A stretch of 64,000 nt of DNA from Adineta steineri (Eukaryota; Rotifera; Eurotatoria; Adinetida; Adinetidae). A program made the translations under genes and the position numbers. The notes under the pieces were generated by a model. It made no database searches. It had not been told where the DNA came from and was given only the letters and a program-made list of their open reading frames with translations. The stretch spans positions 127,522 through 191,521 of the forward strand of contig CAJNOI010000124.1 in assembly GCA_905250115.1 (NCBI GenBank), in the 5' to 3' direction. Of this stretch, positions 1 to 12,336 are shown in pieces. Numbering within the stretch: position 1 is the first letter of the stretch; every line of letters begins with the position of its first letter.

Positions 1-1440
1 ATATACCACAAGGTACAGCACGAAAAGCTTTACACTTGACAAAGAACAGCTTATTTAATAGATAAGATAAGAAAAAATAAATTCTTTTACCAAAAACAAA
101 ATATCGTGTTCCCACGATCGAAAATTACTTACTCAAAATTTAGTTTATTTTGTAAACACAAAAAAGTATAAATTGTAGAGCTTTTCAAGCTGCATCTATT
201 GATATATTTTCTTTTTTAATACAATGTATTGACTAAGACATTTAATCTGTCAGTCTTTATAAAAATAAAAGTTCTTCAACCATTCAACAAGAAATTGATA
301 TAGCTCCGTAAAGACTCTTAGTATGCCCTAAGTACTTTGGTACAAAAAGAACTTGAATCTTCCATCCAAAATAAAAAAATTATAATTTATAAGATTAAAT
401 TTTCGCTTTTTAATGACATGAATAATTTATTTGATTCTTGAATATATATAGTTTTTTTTCGTTTCATTGCGTTTTGTTTTGATAGATTTTTGAAGTATCT
501 ACGCGTATATAAAATATGAAGTTATTCTCTGGGCAATATATATATAGGAGAAATGCGTTCTTTGTACCCACATGTTTTATTGTTAGAATTCTGTAATTAT
601 AAGTCTTATGAATGATACTTAAAATGTCGCAATGTCTGTCCATGCAGCCGGTTGTTGCATTATAATGAAAAGTAATGGCTTTAATTACATGATAATGCAA
701 CAGCTGACTATATAAATGAGAACAAAAAAAAGAAGAGAAAATTATAGTAAACCGAGAGAAAAAAGTAGTATTTTTTCAGAATAAAAATGTAACTTAATGA
801 AAAGAATTGTCTAATATGATTTTTTTGATAAATGAATAACACATTACTCAATGTAACAATACTCTCACGTTCTATTGCATGTTACTTTTTTAAACAAACA
901 CAAGAAAGTAAGAAGGAATTACTTTCTATTCTTAGATTATTAGTTTTTTTTTATTTTACTAATAAGGTATATAGTTAATGAAAGATGAAAATTTTTCGAG
1001 AGTATTAACGATCATCTTTTGCTTTATTCTTTCATCCCACACGTGTTCATTGACCCTCATAGAAAAAAAAATAACGGAGAAGAAAGAACGAAAGAAAGAA
1101 ATATTTATATGTGACTGAGTAAAAATAAAGAAAAGAAAAATGACGAAATAGATATGCATGACGGCACATACGATTTTAAAAGATAAACGATAACAGCGGG
1201 GTGTATTACTATTATATTTTGATAGATGAAAATATCAGTAAGATAAGATATTTTTTTTATTTATTGATATTTGTACAATAAATGAATATTCTATTCTTCC
1301 TCTACAAATATTTGTTTTTAATCTATCAAAAAAGTATATAGACAGACGAGGTGAATAAGTGTATCGATAATGAGGATATTATATTTTAGTATATATGATA
1401 GTAGAAGTAATTTAGTTTTTTTTTAAAGATTGAATAAATT
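1..1440. other. Intergenic, no gene seen
   Basis: AT-rich sequence with many homopolymer runs. Only short accidental open frames occur, none with a recognisable product. I see no RNA gene or clear repeat. The upstream control region of the glucosyltransferase gene must lie in its last part. Confidence 0.6.
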
Positions 1441-4400
1441 ATGTCCATAGACACAAAAGAATTAACCTATATCAATTTTGATTGTAATTGGCAATGTTGT
1501 TATCAACAAACGACTGATCATGTCGATAATTTTATTAATATTTTGTTTTCAAATAATTCCGATGTTAATCATCTATGGTCATCAGTACGATTACCACATA
1601 TTATTGAATCTTGTACAACACATGATAATTGTGATATTCATGGTTCACATGATTGGTGGTATCGAAAAGAATTCGATTGGATATTATCCGATCAACAACA
1701 AAAACATCAAGTTTATCTTTTATTTGAATCGAATTTAACTAAATTAAATATTAATGCGACAATATGGTTTAATGGAGAAAAAATTATTTCAAATTCATCA
1801 TTATTACAACAAAATTCAATTGATTTAACAGATAAATTATTACGTTATACAGAGACAACAGAGAAAAATAAACATAACAATGTTTTAATTGTCCATTGTA
1901 TAGATTCAAGTCTTTCTCTTCATGCTCGTCTTATTATACATGGTACAGTAATATGGGCTACAGGACAAGTCAAAACAAATGATGATTCAAGTTTAAAAAT
2001 CGAAAAAGATACTCTTGATTATGCAGTACGTGCTAATGATGCAGATCAACGTATCGGTGTTGTATTTAATCAATCAGAAACTGATTTAGAATCTTCATCA
2101 TTAACAGAACTTCCTGTCGAACCAATCAGTGATGAAACAGAAATCGAAGAGAATTCAAAAGATATATCAATACCTCGTCTTAATATTGTTATACTTATTG
2201 TTGGAACGCGTGGTGATGTTCAACCTTTTATTGCGTGAGTTTCATTGATGTTAAATTATTTTAATGTTTTTAAAGAGATTTTTTAACGATATAGATATAT
2301 TTTGTATAATTTATTTCTTCTACAGTCTTGGTAAAGCACTTCTTGAATATGGTCATCGTGTTCGATTAGCTACACATGAAACATTTCGATCATTTGTTCG
2401 TGATAATGGTTTAGAATTTTATCCATTAGCTGGTGATCCGGCTGATTTAATGTCATTTATGGTAAAGAATGCAGGTATTATTCCATCGATGAGTAGTATT
2501 GTTGCAGGTGATATAGCGAAAAAACGACGTATTCTTGCTGAAATTCTTGCATCAACATGGCTTGCATGTACAGCTAATGATGATGAAACATCAATTCCAT
2601 TTACAGCTGAAGCTATTATTGCTAATCCACCATCATTTGGTCATATACATTGTGCGGAAAAATTACAAATACCTTTACATATTATGTTTACTATGCCTTG
2701 GACACCTACAAGTGCTTTCCCACATCCATTATGTAATATTGATAGTTCAAGAGGACCGACAGGAAAAATTAATTTCTATTCATATTCTGTTGTTGAAATG
2801 CTTGTAAGTCTTATTTTTTTTGTAATTAGAATATCCAATGAAATATTTTATATTTTATAGACATGGTCAGGTATGCGTGGTATTGTTAATAGTTTTCGTA
2901 AGAAAATTTTAGGTCTATCTCCATTACATGCACAACAAGCTACAAATGCACTTATTGATGAACGTGTTCCACATACATATTGTTGGTCACCATCGCTTGT
3001 TGCAAGACCATCCGATTGGGAATCACATATTGATGTTTCAGGTTTTTTCTTTCTTGATCTTGGTAATACGTTTACCAATCCACCACAAGATTTACTTGAT
3101 TTTCTTGGTATTAATAATGATGATTCTAATGATCCGAAATTACCATTACCGATTTATATTGGATTTGGTTCGATTACAGGACATGATTCTTGTCGTCTTC
3201 TTGAAGTTATTAAAGATGCTCTTAATAGAACTGGAAATCGAGCTGTATTATCTGGTTTTGAAACAGAAACGGATAGTTTACCTGATAATATTTTTAAAAT
3301 TGGCAATGTACCACATGATTGGCTTTTTCAGCATGGTAAATTTAGTTAAAATATATATATATATATTGTTTCTCATATTTTTTATTTAGTATCGGCTGTA
3401 TGTCATCATGGTGGAGCAGGTACAACAGCAGCTGGTTTACGTGCTGGTAAACCAACAATAATCGTACCTTTTTTTGGTGATCAATTCTTTTGGGGTAATA
3501 TAATTGAAAAAAGTGGTGCTGGTCCTCGTCCATTACCTGGAAAATCAGTAACAGCTGCTGAATTAGCTGAAGCTTTTCAGTTTGTTCATTTACCAACAAC
3601 ACGAGAAGCTGCCGAACATATTCGTCAAACTATGGAAAAAGAAGATGGATGTCAAGCAGCTGTTCGTGCATTTCATTCTAATCTTCCTATAAATCGTATG
3701 CGTAGCGATCTTCAATCAACATTTACTGCTTGTTATTGTATAGATAATTTAAATCTTCAAATATCACGACCTGTTGCACATGCCCTTGTTGCAGCAGGTG
3801 CTATAGATGTATCACAACTTCGTTCTCATTATATTCGAAGATGGCAATTTAAACATGAGCATAAACGTCATAGATCAAGTAATAATACTTCTGAAAATAT
3901 CACAAAACCACGTTCACATACAATGATTGATAATGATATGGGATCAAGATTAAGGAGTAGTACTATCAGTAATAATAATTCTACGACGAATACACATGAT
4001 GATGCGAGTATTATTAATAGCTTTCACGAGAATGGAGACGATTCATCGATGTTATCTTCGTCAGTATATAGTAATATGACTAATGGATCTGATGGTTTCT
4101 CTTCATTAAATGATACTCACAGGTAAGAGATCATTTTCAAAAAAAACTTATAAGATTTTTTTAATATAGTGAACTAAATGCAAAGCATGAACCAAGTGAA
4201 AATCATTCGAAAACAAGATTTAAAACATCTGTATATTCAGTATATCGTAATCGAAAACTTAGTCTCATTAATTATCTAAAACGATCAAGAATTGGTCATC
4301 AACAACCAAGTGAAAATAGTATTACAGCTGATGCATTGATTGCTACTACTGAATATGCAATGCAACCTGTAGTTTGTTCACTTTTCGCTCCGATGCCACA

Positions 4401-4725
4401 AGCAAAAGTCGAAACATCTGAAATAGATGAAACAAATTCTAAACCTAAAATATCTGATATTGTACCAGCAACATCATTGATCATACCTAATGGAGAAGAA
4501 CATGAAGATGATGATGATGATGATGAAATTTCATCTAATATTAAAATTGCAGCAGAAGTCTCTGGTTTTCATCCAAAAATATGTCAACAGATTATTCAAG
4601 AATTTGAACAAATTAAAACAAAACAAACTAAAGTATTAACGAATTCATTCGATTCAAAACAACATCATAAGCATTTGCTTCATCTTCAACGACAACGAAG
4701 TCATTCGCTTTCTAATATAAATTAA
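1441..4725 (+). CDS. Sterol 3-beta-glucosyltransferase-like protein with N-terminal jelly-roll-like domain
   Basis: Five exons: 1441-2234, 2326-2803, 2861-3335, 3390-4122 and 4170-4725, about 1011 residues. All junctions are GT..AG and keep frame. From about residue 250 it reads as a UGT80/UGT51-type sterol glucosyltransferase, which moves glucose from UDP-glucose to a membrane sterol. The GT28-like N-terminal signature VGTRGDVQPFIALGKALLE is split by intron 1. The sugar-donor site is CHHGGAGTTAAGLRAGKP, with FFGDQFFWGN after it. Residues 1-240 are not part of the usual enzyme: LWSSVRLPH, DWWYRKEF and IWFNG resemble the sugar-binding jelly roll of GH2/beta-mannosidases. The C-terminal 300 residues are Ser/Asn-rich with an Asp run and are probably disordered. 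No signal peptide or membrane helix is seen. Animals usually lack this enzyme class, so an origin by transfer is possible but unproven; the introns show it is domesticated. The glycosyltransferase call is firm; the N-terminal domain call is tentative. Confidence 0.88.
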
Positions 4726-4896
4726 AAATTTAGATTTAAACATTATTTTCTATTATTTTTTACTTTTTTTCTTATGAACATATATCTTTTTAGTATCAAC
4801 GTTGTACTATTAATTTGTACAAATGTTCATTTTTATTTATTCTTAATAAATAAATAAAAACAATGTTCGACAAATATTATACTCTCGATCATTTAG

Positions 4897-4915
4897 ATGG
4901 GTGTGGGTGCGGATG
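4897..4915 (+). repeat. Telomere-like G-rich patch
   Basis: A single GGGTGTGGGTGCGG-like stretch between two convergent genes. The expected C-rich partner is at best degenerate (positions 4917-4930). Confidence 0.5.
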
Positions 4916-4968
4916 TACACTTTCCACTTTCGCGCATTAACAAATAAAAACGAAATGTAAAAGAATGA

Positions 4969-5934
4969 TTATAGAGTTGTATCTCTGATAGTCGATAGTG
5001 GATGCGGTTGAATTTGAATATTTCGAAATAAATTTGTTCTATGACATAAGAAGAATAATTTTGCTTCTTGTCTAAATGAATTCGATGAAATAAAAAAAAC
5101 GAAAAATGAACATGCAAATGACATATAAAATAAAAGTGTAACGATATTTGTAATTATATTTTCGATTATTCTTTGATTCGAAGTTTTTATTATTGTTGCA
5201 GAAAAAACTGTATATTCTGTAAATATTACATATGGTAATGTTGAACAAATTATTATCGGTATTTGTATAAGCATCATTTTTGTTAATTGTTTTTGAATTA
5301 TTTCACGTTGACGTGTTATCTGTAGTTTATTTGTATTTCGATATGTCATTAAACCTGTTATTATTAGAATTGTACTTGGTAATAAACCAAGATAAATAGG
5401 TAATGAAACATATAATCGATAATTCATATGAGCTTGTGGTGAAATAACTGAACAAAATGTTAAACCTGTATATGGATTTTTTATTATGATACCGTAGATT
5501 AATTCCGGAAGTGAATGAATTAACCAAAATATAATTGTTAAAAAAACTGCCCATCGCGAAAATGATAATCGACTTAAATTTCTATATTTTTCTTGTCGAC
5601 AACTAATTAAGAATCGATCAATACTTGCTAAACATACACATGTTAATGACATAAAATAACCTGCTTGACTAAAAGCAACACGTGTTTTACACCAAATTAA
5701 ATTTGTTGTTGACCAATCAAGATTAAATCCAACACTTAATATTCTTGTAAATAGACCATAAAATAAAACAATACAATTAATAATTGACGAAGATAAAATT
5801 ATAAATACACATGGATTATGTCGATTTCGCCAAAGACAACGTATATTAAGTAAATTTCCTATTGTACCACAAATATATATCGGAAAACCACCATATAATG
5901 TCATTGAACGTATTAATTCTGTATTGGAAGACAT
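4969..5934 (-). CDS. Class A (rhodopsin-like) G-protein-coupled receptor
   Basis: Single exon, 321 residues, with seven hydrophobic segments. Helix 1 holds the GN pair (GTIGNLLN). A Cys in WCKTRVAF at the start of helix 3 and a Cys in loop 2 (TFCSV) could form the conserved disulfide. The DRY motif at the end of helix 3 reads DRF (LASIDRF). The NPxxY motif of helix 7 is missing; FACSFFVFFISS stands in its place. This pattern fits the divergent peptide-receptor-like GPCRs that are numerous in bdelloids. The ligand cannot be predicted. The gene converges on the glucosyltransferase gene, with about 240 bp between the two stop codons. The start is the first Met before helix 1. Confidence 0.82.
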   Translation of the reverse strand: MSSNTELIRSMTLYGGFPIYICGTIGNLLNIRCLWRNRHNPCVFIILSSSIINCIVLFYGLFTRILSVGFNLDWSTTNLIWCKTRVAFSQAGYFMSLTCVCLASIDRFLISCRQEKYRNLSRLSFSRWAVFLTIIFWLIHSLPELIYGIIIKNPYTGLTFCSVISPQAHMNYRLYVSLPIYLGLLPSTILIITGLMTYRNTNKLQITRQREIIQKQLTKMMLIQIPIIICSTLPYVIFTEYTVFSATIIKTSNQRIIENIITNIVTLLFYMSFACSFFVFFISSNSFRQEAKLFFLCHRTNLFRNIQIQPHPLSTIRDTTL

Positions 5935-7617
5935 ATATTATTCTTCCTTATTAAAAATCTAGAAGTAAATGAATAATATGTCATATATCAGATGAGAACA
6001 ATTCTGTCATAAGAAGAGTTGACAAATGAAATGGCACTTTTGTGTCAATCTTAAAAAAAAATTATTTTCCTAGATGTCAAATTTTAGGTACAATACATTT
6101 TTTTCTTAATTATAGAATAAAATTCCAAATTTTTATTTGTACAAAATATAAAAACTATTATAGTTAATTATTTAGTAAGATGTCTCATCGCGATTAACTG
6201 AATTCTCTTGACAGGAAAACTGCACAACTTATTTAATCATTCAATCATCGATATATTACATACACAAAAAGAGAGAATCATAAGAAATAATAGGAGTACA
6301 GAAGAATAATACTTTTTATGATTCCTGTTAGATAGAATATTTTATTAATTGTTCTGTAATGAATAGGGTAACATTATGATATATTTTGCTTTTTCTTTGT
6401 CGAAAATATTTTACCTAGAGCTATTAGCAAAAGTCATAATCTTGACAGATCCATAAAACAAATGTGATAATAAGAGAAATTTTTGTTAAAAACAATTAAG
6501 ATTCATTTTTATAAATTTTAATTTCTTTTCAGAAAAAAAATAGTTACTTTCTGTCTATTTATATTTGATTGGTACATTACATATTAATGAATATATGTCA
6601 AAAATTTAATTTGTTTACGTCATTCAACAATAACAAAAAATATTATAGAACGTTCAATTATTATTTCAAAATAAAATACAAACTATTACCGAAATGTATA
6701 TTACTGTTGTATATTTAAAAAAGGAGTTTAATACATTCTAATAGGGAAAACGATAAAATCGATATAAACCAAACTGCTAACTTCAACTTTTGATTTTCAG
6801 CAATCGACCTATTGCTCAAAATAATATCTATTTAATAGATTTTGAATTAGAAACAAATACAGATATTTGCTTCCAAACTCTGCATGATTACGACTCGATA
6901 ATATTCCGAAAGACCATCTAATAGTGTAACTTTACAATATACTTGTACACTTTCCCCGGAATATATTATTTCAACAAAAGTCTGCTTCATCATGATGGTC
7001 AAGCAATTAAGATTTACTGTTTTTCTTAATGGTAGTAAGAAAAAAATAGAAATATTATTGCTCGTTCGATCTTCTTACCAAAGTTAAATAAAAAGTTATG
7101 CTTCAATAATTAGAAGAACAGAAAGAAAGAAAAGAAAAAAACAACTCGTTGACGTGATCATGACGATATTTTTTTGCATAACGTTAAGCAATAAATGTCT
7201 GTAGTCGTTAAATAAATATATTTATGGGTATCATTTTATTAGTGAATAACTTAATATACACTTGGTAAAAAAAAATTTAAAGGTGAGTAGAAAAAATAGA
7301 CGACTATGATTACACTGCTTAATCCATCGAATAAAAGTAGACAAAAAAATACTGCTAGTAATCGGGTTATTGTTGCACTTTGATTCATATTTATGTATAT
7401 TTTACACGACAGACTATAGTAATCATTAAGCTTTTAAACATGACAATGTATTTATGGTTTTTGACTTAATCTAAACAAAATCAGATATGACAGAAAATAT
7501 TGAGAGTATAGCTATTGCCCACTGATTAAAGTAAATCTATTCTTATACAAATTTTCAAAGTTTTTACATATGAACTTCATTATTATTTTATGATAATAGA
7601 GTTGATACTAACCAATA
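5935..7617. other. Intergenic, no gene seen
   Basis: About 1.7 kb of AT-rich sequence between two divergently transcribed genes (GPCR on minus, permease on plus). It should hold both promoters, but I see no convincing motif. No open frame of note and no inverted repeat stand out. Confidence 0.6.
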
Positions 7618-9348
7618 ATGACAACGAGATTATCAATAGTAGAAACTGATAATTCTTGGCATGCGTCAACAGATGACATTCTAGCTGATATTATTAACCG
7701 TTCATATACAGATCCTAAAAGAAATATATTTCAACGGATAATTGACTCGTTCAAACGTGCCCCATCTTCTAAAAATACTTCAATCGAAATGGAAGAAACA
7801 ACATCAGAAGGTGATCAAAATGGTTTGCATCGAAAATTAAAAAATCGACACTTACAAATGATTGCTATAGGTGGATCAATAGGCACTGGTCTTTTTATTG
7901 GATCTGGTTTAGCTTTGGCCAATGGTGGACCAGCTGCACTCGTTCTTTGTTTTGTCACCATCGGCTGCATGCTTTTCAATGTCTGCATGGCACTTGCAGA
8001 ACTTAGTGTTGTATTTCCTGTTTCAGGTTCATTTGCTGCGCATAGTTCTCGGTTTCTTGATCCTGCCTGGGGATTTGCGATGGGATGGAATTACGGTATG
8101 GGAGGTTTATTGACTATGCCACTGGAACTAACAGCCGCAGGACTCGTTATCAACTATTGGACAACGTCGATTAATGTTGCTGTATGGATTACTATTTTCC
8201 TAATTGCACTTCTTATTATCAATTTATTCGGTGTTCGTGGCTATGGAGAAGTTGAATTCTTTATGTCTCTCGTCAAAGTGATTGCAGTCATTGGATTCAT
8301 TATTCTTGGTATTGTTCTTATTTTTGGCGGTGGTCCACATCATGAATATATAGGAGGAAGATATTGGCGTGATCCAGGTTCATTTGCCAATGGGTTTAAA
8401 GGTGTGTGTTCTGTTTTTGTTGTAGCAGGTTTTGCTTTTGGAGGTACGGAGTTAGTTGGATTGGCGGCAGCTGAAACAGATAATCCTAGAAAGACTATTC
8501 CAGCAGCAACAAAACAAGTCTTTTGGAGAATAAGCATATTTTATGTTGTATCATTAACAATAATTGGCTGTTTGGTACCTTACACATCGAAACGTCTTTT
8601 GAGTGGAACGTCATCCTATGATGCTTCAGCATCACCGTTTGTCATTGCTATTGAAAATGCTGGTATTAAAGTATTACCTTCGATTTTCAATGCCGTAATA
8701 CTTTGTGCTGTACTTTCAGTTGGTAATGCTTCTATTTATGGAGCATCTCGTACTCTATGTGCACTTGCAGAAAATGGTCAAGCACCAAAAATATTCAGCT
8801 ATATTGATCGTAAAGGTCGTCCAATTTCGGCTGTCGTCTTATCAATGCTCTTGGGATTAATTGCTTATATTAATTGTACAAAAACTGGCACACAAGTGTT
8901 TAGTTGGCTATTAAGTTTGGGAGGTTTATCTACTTTTTTCACCTGGGGTTCTATATGTGCATGTCACATAATGTTTCGATTAGCATGGAAAGCACAAGGT
9001 CATACTTTGGATGAACTAGCTTTTAAAGCGCCTTTAGGTATTTGGGGAAGTTGTTTTGGTCTTCTACTCAATATTTTGTGTCTCATTACACAATTCTATT
9101 TAGCTGTGTTTCCATTAAATTCTCCTTCAAGTGCCAAAGCATTTTTTGAAGCGTATCTTGCTGCTCCTATTATTCTTACCTTCTATATAGTATGGAAAAT
9201 ATGGAAAAGGACACCATTTATGCGACCTAGTACCATAGATCTAGATACTGGAAGACGTTTAATCGACGCGCAACAGCTGACGGACGAAGAAAAAGTAGAA
9301 CGCAACAATTGGCCTATATGGAAAAGAATATTTCATATATTCTTCTAA
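7618..9348 (+). CDS. Amino-acid permease of fungal/bacterial (YAT/AAT) type
   Basis: Uninterrupted frame of 576 residues, close to the usual length of fungal amino-acid permeases. An 80-residue hydrophilic N terminus is followed by about 12 membrane helices. Helix 1 has the APC-superfamily substrate-binding signature, MIAIGGSIGTGLFIGSG. Further family blocks are MALAELSVVFPVSGSFAAHSS, GWNYGM and FGGTELVGLAAAETDNPRK. It should import amino acids by proton symport at the plasma membrane. The YAT branch is typical of fungi and bacteria and is not a normal animal family. The lack of introns, in a region where nearly every other large gene has them, supports acquisition from a microbe. GC content and codon use look slightly higher than in neighbours. 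The next gene, a secreted glycosidase, is on the opposite strand with its 3' end about 210 bp away. Confidence 0.9.
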   Translation: MTTRLSIVETDNSWHASTDDILADIINRSYTDPKRNIFQRIIDSFKRAPSSKNTSIEMEETTSEGDQNGLHRKLKNRHLQMIAIGGSIGTGLFIGSGLALANGGPAALVLCFVTIGCMLFNVCMALAELSVVFPVSGSFAAHSSRFLDPAWGFAMGWNYGMGGLLTMPLELTAAGLVINYWTTSINVAVWITIFLIALLIINLFGVRGYGEVEFFMSLVKVIAVIGFIILGIVLIFGGGPHHEYIGGRYWRDPGSFANGFKGVCSVFVVAGFAFGGTELVGLAAAETDNPRKTIPAATKQVFWRISIFYVVSLTIIGCLVPYTSKRLLSGTSSYDASASPFVIAIENAGIKVLPSIFNAVILCAVLSVGNASIYGASRTLCALAENGQAPKIFSYIDRKGRPISAVVLSMLLGLIAYINCTKTGTQVFSWLLSLGGLSTFFTWGSICACHIMFRLAWKAQGHTLDELAFKAPLGIWGSCFGLLLNILCLITQFYLAVFPLNSPSSAKAFFEAYLAAPIILTFYIVWKIWKRTPFMRPSTIDLDTGRRLIDAQQLTDEEKVERNNWPIWKRIFHIFF

Positions 9349-9562
9349 ACTGTCGCACATTATATATATTCTTGATTTTAACATCACAAATGTATAATTA
9401 TAATCTATTTTTTAATTAGTTTTTAGTAAAAAAATCATGATCTCACACTCACCTTCTCCCATGTGCTTTTAAAATTCTTATCAAGCTATATTCTTTATGA
9501 ACTACTAAGATTAAGTCATGTTTTATGAAGCAAAAAAGAGACAATACAATAGTAAGAACAAT

Positions 9563-11049
9563 TTACACATCAACAGTAAACTCGTCTATCCAATCAAGTG
9601 TATCGATAGAACCATCGGAATTGAAATGTAATGGCATCCAATATTGTGGTTCATGTCCCTTGATACCATCAGGTGCTTGTTGCCATCTGAAAGAAAAAGA
9701 AGTTGTTTATAGGAAAAAAAAGAATGATGATAATTGAATACCTATCACCAGTCCAGACAAATGTTGTTAAACCTTGAGCATTTGTTACCTTAATCACAAA
9801 GTTCTGTTGTGAACGAAGAGTAGATGTTGTATTTCCATTGTGATATTGACAACCTTGTCCTGGAGTCGGAAGTGCATTAATCGAAGTGTGGATACGAGTA
9901 TTGCTTATTGTTCGATTTATAGTCTTGCATGCAATATCTCCATCTTGCTAAAATAAAAGTTTTGAAAGACATCGTCTCGAACTAATTCTTAATAACTACT
10001 AGCTATACTGAGTATTCGATGTTATCTCCTCTACTAGACTAACCTGTTGTAGATAAGGACCCAAAGGCGATTGAGCACGATAAACCATCACACCACTTCC
10101 TTGAAAGCAATAACAACAGCACCAATCATAGAGAGCATAATAAGTTCCTTCTCGTTTCATCAAGACAGGAGCTTCGACAAATGTTTCAGGAAATACATAT
10201 CGTGGACTACTAGTAGTATAATAATAGTTGGTAGTCAATTCTTCCACATTCATCGAATTAGCAGAATAAATAATATATCCCTTTCCATCAGTGTCCACCA
10301 GAAGATCAAAGTCACCTGAAAAATATAAAGTTTCTACTCTGATTATGTGTAGATCTTATGTGTTCATATAATAAATTATGCTTAAATTAAAACATTTTAC
10401 TTTTATTCGAATAGAAAGACATACCTGAACTGCCTCGTGTTATGTTTAGAGCCGTATTCACAACAACAAATGGTCCAATTGGTGTTTCCGAGATAGCTAC
10501 TGCGATTTGACCACTCACACCAAAGTTCATGTAATTCCACATCAATACATATAATTTTGTATTTGGATTATAGACCAGATGAGGACGAAAAACAATGCCT
10601 GGGATCATGAAGAAAATGACTATATAGATAACTGTCATAAATAAAGTATCAAACCTGCTGGACGTTTAGTTACATCAATGGCATTACCAGCATATGTCCA
10701 CGATCCAGAAGTTAGATTAGGCGAAGTCCAAATGCTGATGTTATGATCGAGTTGAAATCCACATTTTTCTGGCATACCAGCCTTTTTGATAATTAAAAAT
10801 GATTTCATTTTTCTCTCTCTCTCAACTATGACTTACTCCATCGCATCCATAATTTGGAGGTTCTTTGCACAATCCATATTGCATTGCATGCATATAATAC
10901 AGACCACCTGGCACAAATTGTTGTATACTTCCGTCATGTGCATCGATGATCTCACCGTTGACATCACGTCGAGGTTGTTGATTGTCAATAGTAACCAAGA
11001 CAGTAGTAACAATAGGGATAAGCAATACAATATACATGTATGCAATCAT
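9563..11049 (-). CDS. Secreted GH43-like glycoside hydrolase (exo-beta-1,3-galactanase-like)
   Basis: Six exons read on the minus strand: 11049-10837, 10781-10655, 10598-10425, 10315-10044, 9947-9742 and 9686-9563. Together they give 371 residues with consistent phases and GT..AG borders. A signal peptide occupies about the first 22 residues (MIAYMYIVLLIPIVTTVLVT). IDAHDGSIQQFVPGGLYYMH matches the first blade of five-bladed GH43 enzymes of the galactanase type (INAHGG...YYWYG). Later blades show FRPHLVYNPNTKLYVLMWNY, IAVAISETPIGPF, DFDLLVDTDGKGYIIYS and FVEAPVLMKREGTYYALYDW. The Glu in FVEAPV and the Asp of DFDL are candidate catalytic or blade residues. It probably trims galactan side chains of plant or algal polysaccharides outside the cell. 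GH43 is otherwise microbial, so transfer is likely. Lying between an imported permease and an oxidase of fungal type, it fits a feeding role. Confidence 0.78.
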
Positions 11050-11689
11050 TGTGTTCTAAATATAATAAGATTGTTTTTAAGTTTTGTTCGATCTCACAAT
11101 GGACCAATTAAGCATTGAAAATGTTGTCTCAGATTCTTTTTTTTGACTATTTTATCTATTTATTTAGATGAACTCAATTTTTATACAAAGATTCGAGTAC
11201 TACAATTATAAGATGATAATCGCAGTTGCCTTTAATTCCAACGGTGAACATTCTCAATTCGGAAGCTTTACTAAAGAATTGTTTTCACTCACCTGTTTTT
11301 TTCTACAACGAACACTAGATAAAAAAAATAACTGATTCTCTTCTAACACCCTGTTTGTAAACTTGTAGATGATAACAAAGTCGTCATTATCTCAGACGTC
11401 GTACAAATCATAGAAATATTTTATAGAGGACACTGTATGATATAAAACGATCTTGGAATTATTTCATATTCTTTCACTTAATCTATAGGAGAGCATGTAG
11501 ATGTGGTCCTTAACTCACTCTATTTATTTAGAAAAAAGAAATAAAAGATTATAATGTAGAGATTCGAATAAAATGCCTAGGAAAAAAGTGATACTTGAGA
11601 TTAAAATGAATACGAATGGTACAGAAAAAACAAAGCAACTACTTCGTTTATCAACAATAAATAGCAGTCTGTTACACATGTAAATGGCT

Positions 11690-12336
11690 TCGGATTGACG
11701 GAAAATGTCGAAAAAAAAAATGTCGAAAAGGAAAATGCCGAAAAAAAAGTAGGAAAATATCGAAAGTAACAATAGCGAAGGTTTCAATGATAAATAGGAA
11801 AATATCGAAAGGTAAACATCGAAAACTGGAACACATAGAAACGAGCATAAGTATGAATGAAGTGAAAGGAAAATATAGAAAGGAAAATGTAGAAAAGATA
11901 AAAAATAATTTTAAAAAGATGTCTATACTGGTCGTTATTTTGTTATTGCAATTACTATCAGCGGTGGGTGTGGGTGTGGGTGTGGGTGTAGGTATGCATG
12001 TGGGTGTGGGTGTGGGTGTGGGTGTGAGTGTGGATTTGGGTGTGTCTTTGAGAATCTCTTCCTTTATCAGCCACTCGGACTCTCTCCGCACCTGCACCCA
12101 CACTCACTCATACTCATACTCATACTCATCCTGTCATATTAAAACAAAAATTAAAAACTTCATTTTCGACATTTTGTCTATCTACATTTTCCTTTCGACC
12201 TTTTCCTACTGATTATCTATTCTATTCGACGTTAGTCTTTTCGGTCTTTATACTATATACTTTTTCCTTTTCGACATTTTCCTTCTTTTTTTTCGACATT
12301 TTCCTATTCTACATTTTCCCTTTCGACATTTAACAC
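11690..12336. repeat. Large palindrome of GGAAAATGTCGAAA-type repeats around a telomere-like core
   Basis: The left arm (about 11690-11905) is an irregular tandem array of units like GGAAAATGTCGAAAA. The right arm (about 12150-12335) is made of the reverse complement (TTTTCGACATTTTCC). Between them lie a run of about 90 nt of GGGTGTGGGTGTG-type sequence (11963-12050) and a C-rich counterpart (12088-12130). The whole can fold back on itself. Confidence 0.75.
11963..12130. repeat. Telomere-like foldback: long G-rich arm, then C-rich arm
   Basis: At least ten GTGGGT-type units in the G-rich arm make this the longest telomere-like run in the window. The opposite arm has CACCCACACTCACTC and then repeated CATACT units. 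Confidence 0.75.

Noticed and set aside
11672..12212. Overlapping open frames on both strands across the telomere-like palindrome
   Set aside because: The translations are runs of Val-Gly, Thr-Pro and similar, which simply reflect the repeats. No start context or splice structure.
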